The translations under genes and the position numbers were made by a program. A stretch of 64,000 bases of DNA, from assembly GCF_014202295.1 (NCBI RefSeq), contig NZ_JACHGM010000001.1:62001-126000 (forward strand). The letters run 5' to 3'. The notes under the pieces are model-generated. The model was not told the DNA's origin. It ran no database searches and saw only the letters and a list, made by a program, of their open reading frames with translations. Origin of the DNA: Borreliella afzelii. GTDB taxonomy: Bacteria > Spirochaetota > Spirochaetia > Borreliales > Borreliaceae. Shown here piece by piece: positions 28,589 through 38,748 of the stretch (positions are counted from its first letter, which is position 1; each line of letters begins with the position of its first letter).

Positions 28589-28648
28589 GAAAGTTAAGTA
28601 TTAAAAACTTAGTCATAATATTCAAAAAAGGGGAGAAAAATATACTAT

Positions 28649-29449
28649 ATGAATATATTTAGCAATGAGGATTTAAACATATATTTAAAATCGGTAAGAG
28701 AACATAAACTAATTACTCACGAAGAAGAGATTCAACTTGCAGGACAAATACAAAGAGGCAACGCAAAAGCAAAAAATAAGATGATAAACGCAAATTTGCG
28801 ACTTGTTTTAAAAATAATAAAAAGATATGCGGGAAAAGGGTTAAAAATTGAAGACTTAATTCAAGAGGGCAACTTAGGATTAATAAGAGCCGCTGAAAAA
28901 TATGACCCAAATAAAAACACTAAATTTTCAACTTATGCATCTTTTTGGATCAAGCAATCGCTCCAAAGAGCATTAAACACTAAAACTAGATTAGTAAAAG
29001 TCCCATACAGAAAAGAAAATCTAATACTGCAAATAAACAAATATTTAACAGAAGAAGAAAAAGCGCCCAAAAAAGAAGAAATAATGAAAAGATTTAATCT
29101 ATCTCCTGCCCAATATATAAAAATTATTCCTTATCTTGAAAAAGAATATTCTCTGGATAAAGAGATAGAAGGATCTGAAAATTCAACACTCTTGAATCTA
29201 TATGAGGACAATTCTTTTAACCCTGAAATTACCCTTGAACAAGACTCAACTTTACAACATTTGAATTACATACTTGAAACAAAATTAACTGAAAAGGAAA
29301 GATACATAATCAAAAAAAGATACAACCTGGACAATAGCCCTAAAAAAAGCACCTTAAAAGATATTTCAACAGAACTTGGAATATCATCAGAAACTGTAAG
29401 ACAAATTGAAAAAAGAGTTCTAAAAAAACTAAAAGAAGAGATAAATTAA
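28649..29449 (+). CDS. rpoS: RNA polymerase sigma factor RpoS
   Basis: RpoS is the alternative sigma factor that turns on mammalian-host genes such as ospC in Lyme Borrelia. The 266-residue product lacks region 1.1. It has region 1.2-2 (DLNIYLKSVREHKLITHEEEIQLAGQ, then AEKYDPNKNTKFSTYASFWIKQSLQRAL), a region 3 and the region 4 helix-turn-helix at the end (LKDISTELGISSETVRQIEKRVLKKL). The ribosome site GGGGAGA lies 13 nt before the ATG, a rather long spacing. It is followed by a hairpin that covers the start of the next gene. Confidence 0.97.
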   Translation: MNIFSNEDLNIYLKSVREHKLITHEEEIQLAGQIQRGNAKAKNKMINANLRLVLKIIKRYAGKGLKIEDLIQEGNLGLIRAAEKYDPNKNTKFSTYASFWIKQSLQRALNTKTRLVKVPYRKENLILQINKYLTEEEKAPKKEEIMKRFNLSPAQYIKIIPYLEKEYSLDKEIEGSENSTLLNLYEDNSFNPEITLEQDSTLQHLNYILETKLTEKERYIIKKRYNLDNSPKKSTLKDISTELGISSETVRQIEKRVLKKLKEEIN

Positions 29450-29454
29450 CATTG

Positions 29455-29503
29455 ACATTCATGACATGTTCTGATCTACTTGTAAGTCAGTGGTCATGAA
29501 TGT
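29455..29503 (+). repeat. Hairpin between rpoS and the deacetylase gene that includes its start codon
   Basis: ACATTCATGAC at 29455-29465 pairs exactly with GTCATGAATGT at 29493-29503. The 27-nt loop can form an inner stem (CTG and ACTT with AAGT and CAG). The 5' arm begins 5 nt after the rpoS stop and the 3' arm contains the ATG at 29500. It may end rpoS transcription, or limit translation of the downstream gene. Confidence 0.7.
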
Positions 29504-30381
29504 TTATATTTTATATTAAAAAAAACAAATTTATTATTGTAATTTTTATTATAATTTCTATTGTTATTGCAATAACTCAAGCATTTACAAATTTTTTCTA
29601 TTTTAACATCAATTCAAAAATTGTAAATGCACAACTTAAAGATAGATTTCAAAAAATACAAAAAGACAGCTTAATAATAAAAAATAACAAAGAAAATAAA
29701 AAAGCCAAAATCAAGCCTAAGTTCTACTTAATCATTGACGACGTTGGTTATGATGAATTTATGTTAGAACAATTTATAAAACTTAATCTTGAAATAAATT
29801 ATGCCATTATTCCATTTTTACCAAAATCAACGAGTTTATACAAAAAACTAAAAAATAATAACAAAACAGTAATAATACATTTTCCAATGCAATCAAAACA
29901 TAGAAATGCAATAGAAAAATTTCACATAAACATAAAAGATAAAAAAGAAGAAATACACAAAAAAATTGAAAAAACATTTAAAATGTATCCTGATGCAAAA
30001 ATAATGAATAACCACATGGGTAGTTTGATTACCTCAAATAAAGATTTGATGAAAATCATTTTAATAAAGCTTAAAGAGATTGACAGATATTTTTTTGACA
30101 GCGTAACTATTGCGGGGAGCATACCAGAAATAATAGGTAAAGAAATTGGAGTTAGAGTAGAAAAAAGAGACGTATTTCTCGACAGCAAAGATACAGAAGA
30201 GGCAGTGCTCAAAGAGCTTGAAAAAGCAAAAAATATTGCTAGAAAACATGGAATAGTAAAGGTAATAGGACATATTTGGTCTAAAAACACATTAAAAGTT
30301 CTCGAAAAAGAAGAACCTAATTTAAACCAAGAATTCGAATTTGACAATTTATTAAATCTTTACGAGGAAACAATCAAATGA
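29500..30381 (+). CDS. Divergent polysaccharide deacetylase family protein (YibQ type)
   Basis: Members of this family are secreted or membrane-anchored and related to NodB-type deacetylases; the substrate is unknown. The 293-residue product has one N-terminal membrane segment (residues 12-33) and a short charged linker. The catalytic-like domain follows: [47 protein letters not shown] and [10 protein letters not shown]. The ATG lies inside a hairpin arm and has no strong ribosome site. The stop overlaps the tsaD start by 4 bp. Confidence 0.82.
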   Translation: MFIFYIKKNKFIIVIFIIISIVIAITQAFTNFFYFNINSKIVNAQLKDRFQKIQKDSLIIKNNKENKKAKIKPKFYLIIDDVGYDEFMLEQFIKLNLEINYAIIPFLPKSTSLYKKLKNNNKTVIIHFPMQSKHRNAIEKFHINIKDKKEEIHKKIEKTFKMYPDAKIMNNHMGSLITSNKDLMKIILIKLKEIDRYFFDSVTIAGSIPEIIGKEIGVRVEKRDVFLDSKDTEEAVLKELEKAKNIARKHGIVKVIGHIWSKNTLKVLEKEEPNLNQEFEFDNLLNLYEETIK

Positions 30382-31418
30382 AAGTACTTGGAATAGAAAC
30401 CTCTTGTGACGACTGTTGCGTAGCTGTAGTAGAAAACGGCATTCATATTTTAAGCAATATAAAATTAAGTCAAAAAGAACATGAAAAATATTACGGCGTA
30501 GTACCTGAAATTGCCTCAAGACTTCATACTGAAGCTATTATGTCTGTTTGTATAAAAGCACTCAAAAAAGCAAATACTAAAATATCTGAAATTGACTTAA
30601 TAGCTGTAACATCTAGACCCGGACTTATTGGTTCTTTAATAGTTGGATTAAACTTTGCCAAAGGTTTAGCAATTTCATTAAAAAAACCTATTATTTGCAT
30701 TGACCACATCTTAGGCCATCTTTATGCCCCTTTAATGCACTCAAAAATAGAATATCCATTTATATCATTATTATTAAGCGGTGGACATACATTAATTGCT
30801 AAACAAAAAAATTTCGATGATGTCGAAATACTTGGAAGAACTCTAGATGATTCTTGTGGAGAAGCTTTTGACAAAGTAGCAAAACATTATGATATGGGGT
30901 TTCCAGGAGGTCCAAACATTGAACAAATATCTAAAAATGGAGATGAAAACACATTTAAATTTCCAGTTACTACCTTTAGAAAAAAAGAAAATTGGTATGA
31001 TTTTTCATACTCTGGACTAAAAACAGCTTGCATACACCAACTCGAAAAATTCAAAAACAAAGATAATCCAACAACAAAAAATAATATAGCTGCAAGCTTT
31101 CAAAAAGCTGCCTTTGAAAATCTAATAACCCCACTAAAAAGAGCAATAAAAGATACTCAAATCAAAAAATTGGTAATAGCAGGCGGCGTTGCAAGTAACT
31201 TATACTTAAGAGAAAAAATAGATAAACTTAAAATACAAACTTACTACCCTCCTCTTGATCTTTGCACAGATAATGGAGCAATGATTGCAGGACTTGGATT
31301 TAACATGTATTTAAAATATGGAGAAAGTCCAATCGAAATTGAGGCAAACTCAAGAATAGAAAATTATAAAAACCAATATAAGGGGAAAAATAATGAAAAG
31401 AATTTTAGCAATGCATGA
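30378..31418 (+). CDS. tsaD: tRNA N6-threonylcarbamoyladenosine transferase TsaD
   Basis: TsaD transfers the threonylcarbamoyl group to A37 of tRNAs that read ANN codons. The 346-residue product begins [19 protein letters not shown] and has the metal-binding HILGHLYA, the GGHTLI motif, [24 protein letters not shown], and [11 protein letters not shown] near the C-terminus. The length is normal. It is coupled to the deacetylase gene by an ATGA overlap and its last 26 bp overlap the next gene. Confidence 0.97.
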   Translation: MKVLGIETSCDDCCVAVVENGIHILSNIKLSQKEHEKYYGVVPEIASRLHTEAIMSVCIKALKKANTKISEIDLIAVTSRPGLIGSLIVGLNFAKGLAISLKKPIICIDHILGHLYAPLMHSKIEYPFISLLLSGGHTLIAKQKNFDDVEILGRTLDDSCGEAFDKVAKHYDMGFPGGPNIEQISKNGDENTFKFPVTTFRKKENWYDFSYSGLKTACIHQLEKFKNKDNPTTKNNIAASFQKAAFENLITPLKRAIKDTQIKKLVIAGGVASNLYLREKIDKLKIQTYYPPLDLCTDNGAMIAGLGFNMYLKYGESPIEIEANSRIENYKNQYKGKNNEKNFSNA

Positions 31419-32187
31419 TATTTCAAGCATAGGAAGAACATCTCTTACAATATGTATACCAGTAATCTCTTCGTTTAATATGCAAGTGTGTCCTTTTGTA
31501 ACAGCTGTCCTTTCTGCTTCCACAGCTTATAAAAAATTTGAAATAGTAGATTTAACTGATCATTTGGAAAAATTTATAAATATATGGAAAGAGCAAAATG
31601 AAAATTTTGACATACTCTATACGGGATTTCTGGGAAGCGAAAAACAACAAATAACAATAGAAAAAATAATTAAATTAATAAAATTTGAAAAAATTGTAAT
31701 TGACCCTGTATTTGCTGACAATGGAAAAATTTATCCTCTATTTGATAATAAAATAATTAATGGATTTAGAAAAATCATTAAATATGCAAGCATAATAACA
31801 CCCAATATTACAGAGCTTGAAATGCTAAGCAAAAGCTCACAACTTAATAACAAAGATGATATCATAAAAGCAATATTAAATCTTGATACAAAAGGTGTAG
31901 TAGTTGTTACAAGCGTTGTAAAAGGAGATTTATTGGGAAACATTTGCTACAATCCTAAAACCAAAGAATACTCAGAGTTTTTTTTAGAAAAATTAGAACA
32001 AAATTTCAGTGGGACAGGAGATTTATTTACTAGCTTGCTTATAGGATATTTGGAAAAATTCGAAATAGAACAGGCCCTAGAAAAAACAACAAAAGCTATT
32101 CACTTAATAATAAAAGATTCAATCAAAGGAAATGCTTTTAAAAAAGAAGGGGTTCGGATTGAAAATTTTTTAACAAATACATTTTGA
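31393..32187 (+). CDS. pdxK: Pyridoxal/pyridoxamine kinase-like protein
   Basis: This ribokinase-fold protein most resembles PdxK/PdxY, which phosphorylate pyridoxal to PLP; HMP kinase (ThiD) is the alternative. The 264-residue product has [15 protein letters not shown] at the N-terminus, [31 protein letters not shown], and the catalytic [15 protein letters not shown]. The binding regions look intact. The ATG at 31393 has AAGGGGA upstream and lies inside the end of tsaD. A salvage kinase would suit an organism lacking PLP biosynthesis. Confidence 0.82.
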   Translation: MKRILAMHDISSIGRTSLTICIPVISSFNMQVCPFVTAVLSASTAYKKFEIVDLTDHLEKFINIWKEQNENFDILYTGFLGSEKQQITIEKIIKLIKFEKIVIDPVFADNGKIYPLFDNKIINGFRKIIKYASIITPNITELEMLSKSSQLNNKDDIIKAILNLDTKGVVVVTSVVKGDLLGNICYNPKTKEYSEFFLEKLEQNFSGTGDLFTSLLIGYLEKFEIEQALEKTTKAIHLIIKDSIKGNAFKKEGVRIENFLTNTF

Positions 32188-32258
32188 ATTTAAATTTCAT
32201 TAAATTCAATGTTAAAGATTAAATCGATTTTTTAGCACAAAGACAATATTTGCATTGA

Positions 32259-32304
32259 AATATATTATTAAAATAATTTGTATTACAATATATTATTAAA
32301 ATAA
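32259..32304. repeat. Two copies of an 18-bp direct repeat upstream of murG
   Basis: AATATATTATTAAAATAA occurs at 32259-32276 and again, identical, at 32287-32304, a period of 28 bp. It lies in the 177-bp gap before murG, 61 bp from its start. The repeats could be protein-binding sites on one helix face (28 bp is close to 2.7 turns), or a simple duplication. Confidence 0.75.
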
Positions 32305-32364
32305 AATGTACAAAAAATCTATTATAAAACAAGTGATTTATTGTTTTTATGGGTAAATAAACAT

Positions 32365-33456
32365 ATGTCAAATAAAAAAATAATATTTTTTACAGGGGGG
32401 GGGACTGGAGGCCACATATTTCCAGGAATATCTATAATACAAAAATTAAAAGAATTAGACAATGAAATTGAATTTTTTTGGATAGGCAAAAAAAATTCTA
32501 TAGAAGAAAAATTAATAAAAGAACAAAATAATATCAAATTTATTTCGATTCCATGCGGAAAACTTAGGCGCTATTTTTCTTTTCAAAATTTTACTGACTT
32601 CTTTAAAGTGATATTTGGAATAATAAAAAGCTTCTACATTTTAAAAAAATACAAACCTCAGATTGTCTATGCAACTGGAGGATTTGTCTCAACTCCCACA
32701 ATTATTGCATCTAGTTTGCTAAAAATAAAAAGAATAACCCATGAAATGGATCTAGATCCTGGCCTTGCAACAAAAATTAACTCTAAATTCGCAAATAAAA
32801 TATACATAAGCTTTAAAGAAAGTGAAAAATACTTTAAAAACCACAAAAATATCATTCACACAGGATCTCCTATAAGAAAGGAATTTTTAACTCCAAATCC
32901 CAAAATCATCAAGCAATTAACTCAAAACACTAACAAACCAATTGTTAGCATACTTGGGGGATCTCTTGGCGCCAATGCTTTAAACAACCTTGCGCTCTGT
33001 ATTAAAAAGGATGCTGAAATCTACTTTATCCATCAATCGGGGAAAAACTTAAATGATCTAAGAGAAGACAATTATATAAGAAGACAATTTTTTAACGCAG
33101 AAGAAATGGCAAGTATAGTTAAATTTTCCAATATAATAATAAGCAGAGCTGGAGCTGGAGCAATAAAGGAATTTGCAAATGCTTGCACATGTGCAATTTT
33201 GATTCCATTTAAAAAGGGCTCCAGGGGAGATCAAATTAAAAATGCAAAACTACTAAAAACCCAGAATGCTTGCATTTATATAGATGAAGATGAAATTTTA
33301 AATGCAAATATTTTGAAAATTATAAAAGAAACTTTAAAAGATAAAGAAAAAATCAACACTCTTAAAGCAAATATTAAAAAATTCAATAATAAGAATTCTT
33401 CAGCTTTAATAGCCCAATTACTAATAAAAGATATTAAGGAGACAAAATCTAAATGA
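32365..33456 (+). CDS. murG: UDP-N-acetylglucosamine transferase MurG
   Basis: MurG adds GlcNAc to lipid I to make lipid II for peptidoglycan. The product of about 363 residues has the N-terminal G-loop [14 protein letters not shown], a second loop [11 protein letters not shown], and the C-terminal nucleotide-binding part [14 protein letters not shown] with [14 protein letters not shown] chose the ATG at 32365 (SNKKIIFF); an in-frame TTG at 32341 is less likely. A run of nine G bases at 32395-32403 encodes the three G-loop glycines. The stop overlaps cvpA by 4 bp. Confidence 0.96.
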   Translation: MSNKKIIFFTGGGTGGHIFPGISIIQKLKELDNEIEFFWIGKKNSIEEKLIKEQNNIKFISIPCGKLRRYFSFQNFTDFFKVIFGIIKSFYILKKYKPQIVYATGGFVSTPTIIASSLLKIKRITHEMDLDPGLATKINSKFANKIYISFKESEKYFKNHKNIIHTGSPIRKEFLTPNPKIIKQLTQNTNKPIVSILGGSLGANALNNLALCIKKDAEIYFIHQSGKNLNDLREDNYIRRQFFNAEEMASIVKFSNIIISRAGAGAIKEFANACTCAILIPFKKGSRGDQIKNAKLLKTQNACIYIDEDEILNANILKIIKETLKDKEKINTLKANIKKFNNKNSSALIAQLLIKDIKETKSK

Positions 33457-33941
33457 TAACAAGCGATCCTGTAAAAATAACCGGAATAGTAGACATACTA
33501 ATAATAATAATTTTCACATCTTTAGGATTTAGAGGATTTTTAAGAGGATTTATTAAAGAAATTAGCGGATTTGCTGAGGTTTTTGTTTTAATATTACTGC
33601 TTTATAAAAAAACTGAGGAGTTTAGAAGACTGGTTGAACCTATTATTGAACTATCCTATATTCAAGCACTACTTGTATTTTTTCTAGTCATACATATAGG
33701 ATTTTTAATACTACAAGCCTTAATAGAATCAATAATAAGCCAACTTAAATTATTGTTCTTTAATAGAATACTGGGGTTAGTACTTGGTCTACTTGAGGCT
33801 TTTGGAATAATTGCAATTGTGGTCTACATAATACAATCACAACAAATATTTAAGCCTGAATATTTCCTAAAAGAAAGCAAGCTTCTTGATTATTTAAACC
33901 CTGGAATAAACTATCTCTTTAAAATCTCAAAAACAAAGTAA
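33453..33941 (+). CDS. CvpA family membrane protein
   Basis: CvpA-type proteins are four-helix inner-membrane proteins; in other bacteria they are linked to envelope stress or colicin V export. The 162-residue product starts near [28 protein letters not shown], the family motif with the conserved glycines and arginine. It has further membrane helices at about 35-52, 70-92 and 105-128. It is translationally coupled to murG and 10 bp before holB, which suggests co-expression but not a shared function. Confidence 0.85.
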   Translation: MITSDPVKITGIVDILIIIIFTSLGFRGFLRGFIKEISGFAEVFVLILLLYKKTEEFRRLVEPIIELSYIQALLVFFLVIHIGFLILQALIESIISQLKLLFFNRILGLVLGLLEAFGIIAIVVYIIQSQQIFKPEYFLKESKLLDYLNPGINYLFKISKTK

Positions 33942-33951
33942 GGAGGCAATA

Positions 33952-34998
33952 ATGACAATACTTCCAAAGATTGCCAAAGATATAATAAACGCATATGATC
34001 AAAAAATATTGCCAAATGCAATTCTTTTACTAGGAGAAAAGTTTTCATCAAAAAAGATCAGCGCAATTGAGCTTGCAAAAAAAATATTAAACGAAAAAAA
34101 TTTAACAAACCCCAATTTGCTCATTTTCTCGAATCTGGATACAATAGAAGCAAAAGCACATCTTTCTGCAGATTCATATAAGATAGCAAACAAATACTTA
34201 GAATATATTAAAACTGTAATTTTTACCAAATGTTATTTCAGTAATGAAAAAAATTTAAAAAAAATAGAGAAAAATATCAACTACATTAATTCTGTTTATT
34301 ATAAAAAAGAATATAATATAAACATAAAAAATGAGCTTATAAAAAATATAGAAAATATAAACAAAGAACTAAATCATAGTATTAATGTTCATGATGTAAA
34401 AAAAATTCAAACTTGGATTTTTTCTGAAAAAGAAAAATCAAAGGTAATCTACATAAACGAAATTGAAAATTTATCATTTAATGTACACAACTCACTTTTA
34501 AAAATATTAGAAGAGCCTCCTTCAAATATTTACTTTATCTTAGCAGCAAGAAATAAAAACAAAATACCTAAAACAATACTTTCAAGACTTAGAATCTACA
34601 ATTTCACAAAACCAGAAAAAAAGTTAGGAATTCAAAGGTTCAAAGAAAGCTTTCTAATAGATAAAGATATAACAATTGAGGAATATTTCGCTTCATTTTA
34701 CAAAGAAGAAAGCAAAAAAATAAAAAAAGAATTGACAAAAATTTTAAATATAATAAAAGAAAAAAAATCCATATTTAATCTTGAAGAAATCGACTTTATA
34801 AAAGATGATCAAAGTTTTAAAATATTTTTAAACGAACTTTCAATTAACATTAGAAAAGATTTTTTAGAAAACAAGATAAATATTAATCAATATCTCAAAT
34901 ACACAGAACATTTGAAAAATATTTACAGATATCGCCCTTATAATCAAAATAAAAAATTAATAATAGAAAACTTAATGCTAAATTACGAAGAGATATGA
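33952..34998 (+). CDS. holB: DNA polymerase III delta' subunit-like protein
   Basis: Delta' is a structural part of the clamp loader. The 348-residue product has a degenerate P-loop near the N-terminus (AILLLGEKFSSKKISAIELA), a central lysine-rich insertion, and the best-preserved family segment IYINEIENLSFNVHNSLLKILEEPPSNIYFILAARNKNKIPKTILSRLR. It matches the LLKxLEEPP and TI.SR motifs. The Walker A is not functional-looking, as usual in delta'. The zinc-binding cysteines of DnaX are absent, so it is not gamma/tau. It overlaps hk2 by 4 bp. Confidence 0.82.
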   Translation: MTILPKIAKDIINAYDQKILPNAILLLGEKFSSKKISAIELAKKILNEKNLTNPNLLIFSNLDTIEAKAHLSADSYKIANKYLEYIKTVIFTKCYFSNEKNLKKIEKNINYINSVYYKKEYNINIKNELIKNIENINKELNHSINVHDVKKIQTWIFSEKEKSKVIYINEIENLSFNVHNSLLKILEEPPSNIYFILAARNKNKIPKTILSRLRIYNFTKPEKKLGIQRFKESFLIDKDITIEEYFASFYKEESKKIKKELTKILNIIKEKKSIFNLEEIDFIKDDQSFKIFLNELSINIRKDFLENKININQYLKYTEHLKNIYRYRPYNQNKKLIIENLMLNYEEI

Positions 34999-36143
34999 AT
35001 AATTTTTTCAAAAAAGCTCTAACAAAACTAAACAAATTATCTAATGAACAAAAAACTAAATTTATTGAACAAATTTACAAAAAAATAGAAATATATGACG
35101 GAATATTTGCTTCAATTAATGAAGGAATCATTGTGCTTGACAAACAAAACAACATAATTTATTCAAACAAGATGTTATACCAAATTTTAGCTTTAACATC
35201 TAAATCAAAAATAGAGATTCTTGATGATATTCAAATTCCAATCTTAATAAATTTAATAAAAGAACTAGTTAGAACAGAAGATAAAATAATAGGATTAGAA
35301 GTTCCAATCTCAAATAACATATACATTAAAATTTCATTTATGCCTTATGTAAAAGAAAAAAAACTTGAAGGCAACATTATTTTAATTGAAGACATTAAAG
35401 AGAAAAAAAAGAAAGAGGAATTGTTTAGAAGAGTTGAGGCTTTAGCATCTTTTACAAGACATGCAAGAAATATTGCTCATGAAATCAAAAACCCACTTGG
35501 AGCAATCGATATAAATTTACAACTGCTAAAAAAGGAAATTAAAAAACAAAAAATAAAAAATGATAAAGCTGAAAATTATTTCAAAGTAATAAAAGAAGAA
35601 ATAAACAGAGTAGATAAAATAGTAACAGAATTTCTATTAACTGTAAGACCAATAAAAATCAACCTACAAGAAAAAGACATTAAACAAGTAATAAACAGTG
35701 TATGTGAATTATTAAATCCAGAATTAGAAAACAAAAACATAAAACTATTGCTTAATTTAAACAAAATAAGCAATATCCTTATTGATGAGAAACTATTAAA
35801 ACAAGTTATTATAAACATCATTAAAAACGCAGGAGAAGCACTGCTTGAAATAAAAAAAGAAATAAAAAAAATAGAAATTTTTCTTTTCGAAAAAGACAAT
35901 AAAATATATATCAACATAAAAGATAATGGAAACGGAATAAAAGATGAAGTAAAAGAAGAAATATTTAAACCTCAATTTAGCACAAAAGAAAAAGGCAGTG
36001 GAATAGGCCTTACTATTTCTTATAAAATAATAAAAGAGCTTGGGGGTGAAATTTTTGTGGAAAGCAAAGAAGGCAAAGGTACTATTTTTACAATTACGCT
36101 TCCCAAACTAAATAAAAAAAATATTTTAATTGAAGGGTATTAA
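34995..36143 (+). CDS. hk2: Sensor histidine kinase Hk2 (NtrB-like, cytoplasmic)
   Basis: Hk2 is the cognate kinase of Rrp2. The 382-residue product has no membrane segment. A PAS domain (about 40-135, GIIVLDKQNNIIYSNKMLYQIL) is followed by the dimerisation helix with the phosphorylated histidine (HARNIAHEIKNPLGAI). The ATPase domain has an N-box (KQVIINIIKNAGEAL), NGNGIKDEV, and a G2 motif in TKEKGSGIGLTIS. Its signal is unknown. It lies 2 bp upstream of rrp2 on the same strand. Confidence 0.95.
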   Translation: MNNFFKKALTKLNKLSNEQKTKFIEQIYKKIEIYDGIFASINEGIIVLDKQNNIIYSNKMLYQILALTSKSKIEILDDIQIPILINLIKELVRTEDKIIGLEVPISNNIYIKISFMPYVKEKKLEGNIILIEDIKEKKKKEELFRRVEALASFTRHARNIAHEIKNPLGAIDINLQLLKKEIKKQKIKNDKAENYFKVIKEEINRVDKIVTEFLLTVRPIKINLQEKDIKQVINSVCELLNPELENKNIKLLLNLNKISNILIDEKLLKQVIINIIKNAGEALLEIKKEIKKIEIFLFEKDNKIYINIKDNGNGIKDEVKEEIFKPQFSTKEKGSGIGLTISYKIIKELGGEIFVESKEGKGTIFTITLPKLNKKNILIEGY

Positions 36144-36145
36144 AA

Positions 36146-37504
36146 ATGAGCAAAATACTTGTAGCTGATGATGAAAAGAATATTAGAGAAGGAATTGCTA
36201 CTTATCTTGAAGATGAGGGATATTTTGTTTTCACTGCTAGCGACGGAGAAGAAGCTCTTGAAACAATTGAAAATGAAAATATTGATGTAATAATATCTGA
36301 CCTGAGAATGCCTCAAATATCTGGAGAAAAATTGCTCAAAATAGTTAAAGAAAAAAACTTAGAAATACCTTTTATTATTTTAACGGCCCATGGAACAGTT
36401 GATTCTGCTGTAGATGCCATGAGAGAAGGTGCTTATGATTTTTTAACAAAACCCCTAGACCTTGAAAGACTCTTACTAATAATAAAAAGATCCTTAAATA
36501 AAAAAGAAAGTAACGATGATGAAAATGCCAATTTGGAAAATATTCTCATAAGAAAAGATTTAAAATACTATGAAAAAATCATGGGAAAATCACTATTAAT
36601 GCAAAAAATTTTTGAACTTGTAATAAAAATAGCAAAATCAAATGCATCTGTTCTTATAACAGGCGAAAGTGGTGTTGGCAAAGAAATAATAGCCGATGCT
36701 ATTTTTGATCTTTCAAATAGAAATGATAAACCATTTATAAAAGTAAATTGCGCTGCACTTTCTGAAAGCATACTTGAAAGCGAACTTTTTGGCCATGAAA
36801 AAGGAGCATTCACTGGCGCAATTTCTCAAAAAAAAGGTAGATTTGAACTTGCAAATAAAGGTACAATTTTTCTTGATGAGATAGCAGAAATTTCGCCTGA
36901 AATTCAAGTTAAACTTTTAAGAGTGTTACAAAACAAAACCTTTGAACGTGTTGGAGGAGAAACCACAATTAAAGTTGACATTAGACTTCTGGCTGCAACA
37001 AACAAAAATATTGAGGAGGAAATTAAAAAAGAAAAATTTAGAGAAGATTTATTTTATAGATTAAATATCATTAATATAAACATACCGCCTTTAAGAGAGA
37101 GAAAGGATGATATATCCCATTTAACAAACATACTAATAAGAGATGTCGCAAAGGAAAACAATAGAAAAGAAAAAACTCTTTCTAATGATGCAATGAAAGC
37201 TCTCTATTATTACGATTGGCCAGGAAATATTAGAGAATTAAAAAATGTACTTGAAAGCGCATTAATATTATCAAAAGGCAAGCAAATCACTAAAGAAGAT
37301 TTGCCAGCAAAAATCAAGAACAATGAAAATCTTATATTTAAAATAACACTACCAATAGGAATTAGTCTAAAAGAGGCTGAAAAAGAAATAATCAAACAAA
37401 CGCTTTTTCATTCCAAAAATAACAAAAGCAAATGCGCTGAAATATTAAAAATAGGAAGAAAAACTTTACATAATAAAATAATCGAATATCACATTGATCA
37501 ATAA
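36146..37504 (+). CDS. rrp2: Response regulator Rrp2 (sigma54 activator, NtrC family)
   Basis: Rrp2 activates sigma54-dependent transcription of rpoS. The 452-residue product has a receiver domain (LVADDEKNIRE; phosphorylation site Asp52 in VIISDLRMP; LTAHGTVDSAV). The AAA+ domain follows, with Walker A TGESGVGKE, the sigma54-contacting GAFTGA loop and IFLDEIAEISPE. A Fis-type helix-turn-helix lies at the C-terminus (NKSKCAEILKIGRKTLHNKI). All functional motifs look intact. Its target, the rpoS -24/-12 promoter, is about 7.5 kb upstream on the same strand. Confidence 0.97.
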   Translation: MSKILVADDEKNIREGIATYLEDEGYFVFTASDGEEALETIENENIDVIISDLRMPQISGEKLLKIVKEKNLEIPFIILTAHGTVDSAVDAMREGAYDFLTKPLDLERLLLIIKRSLNKKESNDDENANLENILIRKDLKYYEKIMGKSLLMQKIFELVIKIAKSNASVLITGESGVGKEIIADAIFDLSNRNDKPFIKVNCAALSESILESELFGHEKGAFTGAISQKKGRFELANKGTIFLDEIAEISPEIQVKLLRVLQNKTFERVGGETTIKVDIRLLAATNKNIEEEIKKEKFREDLFYRLNIININIPPLRERKDDISHLTNILIRDVAKENNRKEKTLSNDAMKALYYYDWPGNIRELKNVLESALILSKGKQITKEDLPAKIKNNENLIFKITLPIGISLKEAEKEIIKQTLFHSKNNKSKCAEILKIGRKTLHNKIIEYHIDQ

Positions 37505-37750
37505 GATTTACTTTAAATTATTAATTTATAATCAATACAAAAAAATAATATGGCTTTAAATTAAATGTATAATTTTGAAACCAAAAAATTTTTTAACGTC
37601 AATAATTATATTAAAATGAAACACTTTCTTTCAAAACTATGGTTCAAAAGTGTAAAAATATTTTTATCAAACAATTAATTATACATTATTATTTATTAAT
37701 AATCAATACAATTTAATAATATTATATTTAACTGACTGTAACACTCAGCT
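37505..37750. other. 246-bp convergent gap between rrp2 and the M23 peptidase gene
   Basis: The two genes face each other here. I see a short dyad, ACACTTT (37621-37627) with AAAGTGT (37647-37653), and a 13-bp direct repeat ATAATCAATACAA at 37528-37540 and 37699-37711. Neither is a strong terminator. No convincing small gene is visible. Confidence 0.4.
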
Positions 37751-38638
37751 TTACTTTAAAAGCTTTAAAGGGTTAATAGGAATATTTTTTTTTAATATTT
37801 CAAAGTGCAAATGAGGCCCTGTTGAACGCCCAGTTTGTCCTACCCTTCCAAGAAATTCACCTGATTTAATAAAATCCCCTATCTTTACAGAATATGAATT
37901 TAAATGCCCATAAAGAGATTTGATATTATTTTTGTGGCCAACTACAACAAAATTACCATAAAGGTCATTGTATCCAGCTTCAATAACTATTCCAGAAGAA
38001 GAAGAATATACTTCCGTATTCATTGGAGCTGCAAGATCTATTCCCGTATGAAAACTTTTATTACCAGTAAAAGGATCATTTCTAAATCCAAAATCAGAAC
38101 TAACAATAAATTTTTTTAAAGGAAAAATAAAGTTGGCATTTAAAAAAAAAAGTAACTCTGTACCTGAAAAAAGTCCAAAATCTGGATTTTTGGCAAAATC
38201 AAAAAAATAAAACTCATAAACTCTGTCATTTCTTTTAATTTTTACTTTTTCAGCTTTAGTGAGATCCCTTGTTGCTAAAAGCAAATTATTAAACCTATAA
38301 TCTTTACTATCAAAAACAAAAACTCCTTTTTTACTAGGAATAAGAATCTCTTGCCCAACACTCACAAAAGGAGAATCTAATAAATTAACGGTAGCAATGC
38401 CAGACTGCCATCCATTTATTTTATTGGCAATTTTAAAAAAAGTATCCCCTTTTTTAACTTTATATAAGTAAAAAAACAAAGGAATATGCTGTTTTTTATT
38501 ATATTTTAAAACTTTAATTTTAAGATCAGAAAAAATAGGATCTTTTCTTGAAAAATTTTTTATTTCTGGATAAGAAAAAACACAAATTATTTTTAAAAAA
38601 AAGAAAATTGCTTTAAATAACAAAAAAAATTTACTCAT
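37751..38638 (-). CDS. LysM and M23-domain cell-wall peptidase
   Basis: M23 enzymes cut or bind peptide cross-links in peptidoglycan. The 295-residue product has a signal peptide (residues 5-22) and a LysM domain at about 57-105 (LYKVKKGDTFFKIANKING, ending VGQEILIP). The M23 domain lies at about 180-292. The metal ligands are all present: H and D in FHTGIDLA, LYGHL and GPHLHFE. It should therefore be an active endopeptidase rather than a degenerate activator. It is divergent from the MazG-like gene across 110 bp. Confidence 0.9.
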   Translation of the reverse strand: MSKFFLLFKAIFFFLKIICVFSYPEIKNFSRKDPIFSDLKIKVLKYNKKQHIPLFFYLYKVKKGDTFFKIANKINGWQSGIATVNLLDSPFVSVGQEILIPSKKGVFVFDSKDYRFNNLLLATRDLTKAEKVKIKRNDRVYEFYFFDFAKNPDFGLFSGTELLFFLNANFIFPLKKFIVSSDFGFRNDPFTGNKSFHTGIDLAAPMNTEVYSSSSGIVIEAGYNDLYGNFVVVGHKNNIKSLYGHLNSYSVKIGDFIKSGEFLGRVGQTGRSTGPHLHFEILKKNIPINPLKLLK

Positions 38639-38748
38639 ACTTCAAATTCTTTCACGCTTAATCAATCAAATATAATAAAAAACATAAAAAAAATAAATCG
38701 TGTTTAGACTTGTAAATAATAACAAACTGTAATAAACTGTCTCTCAAC

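Noticed and set aside
29922..30347. 141-codon open frame antisense to the deacetylase gene
   Set aside because: It is rich in F, S, I and L only because the sense strand is rich in K, E and I codons; no start signal is seen.
33952..34998. Possible DnaX (gamma/tau) identity for the clamp-loader gene
   Set aside because: The P-loop is degenerate and the zinc-binding cysteines of DnaX are missing, while the LLKILEEPP and SRL segments fit delta' better.
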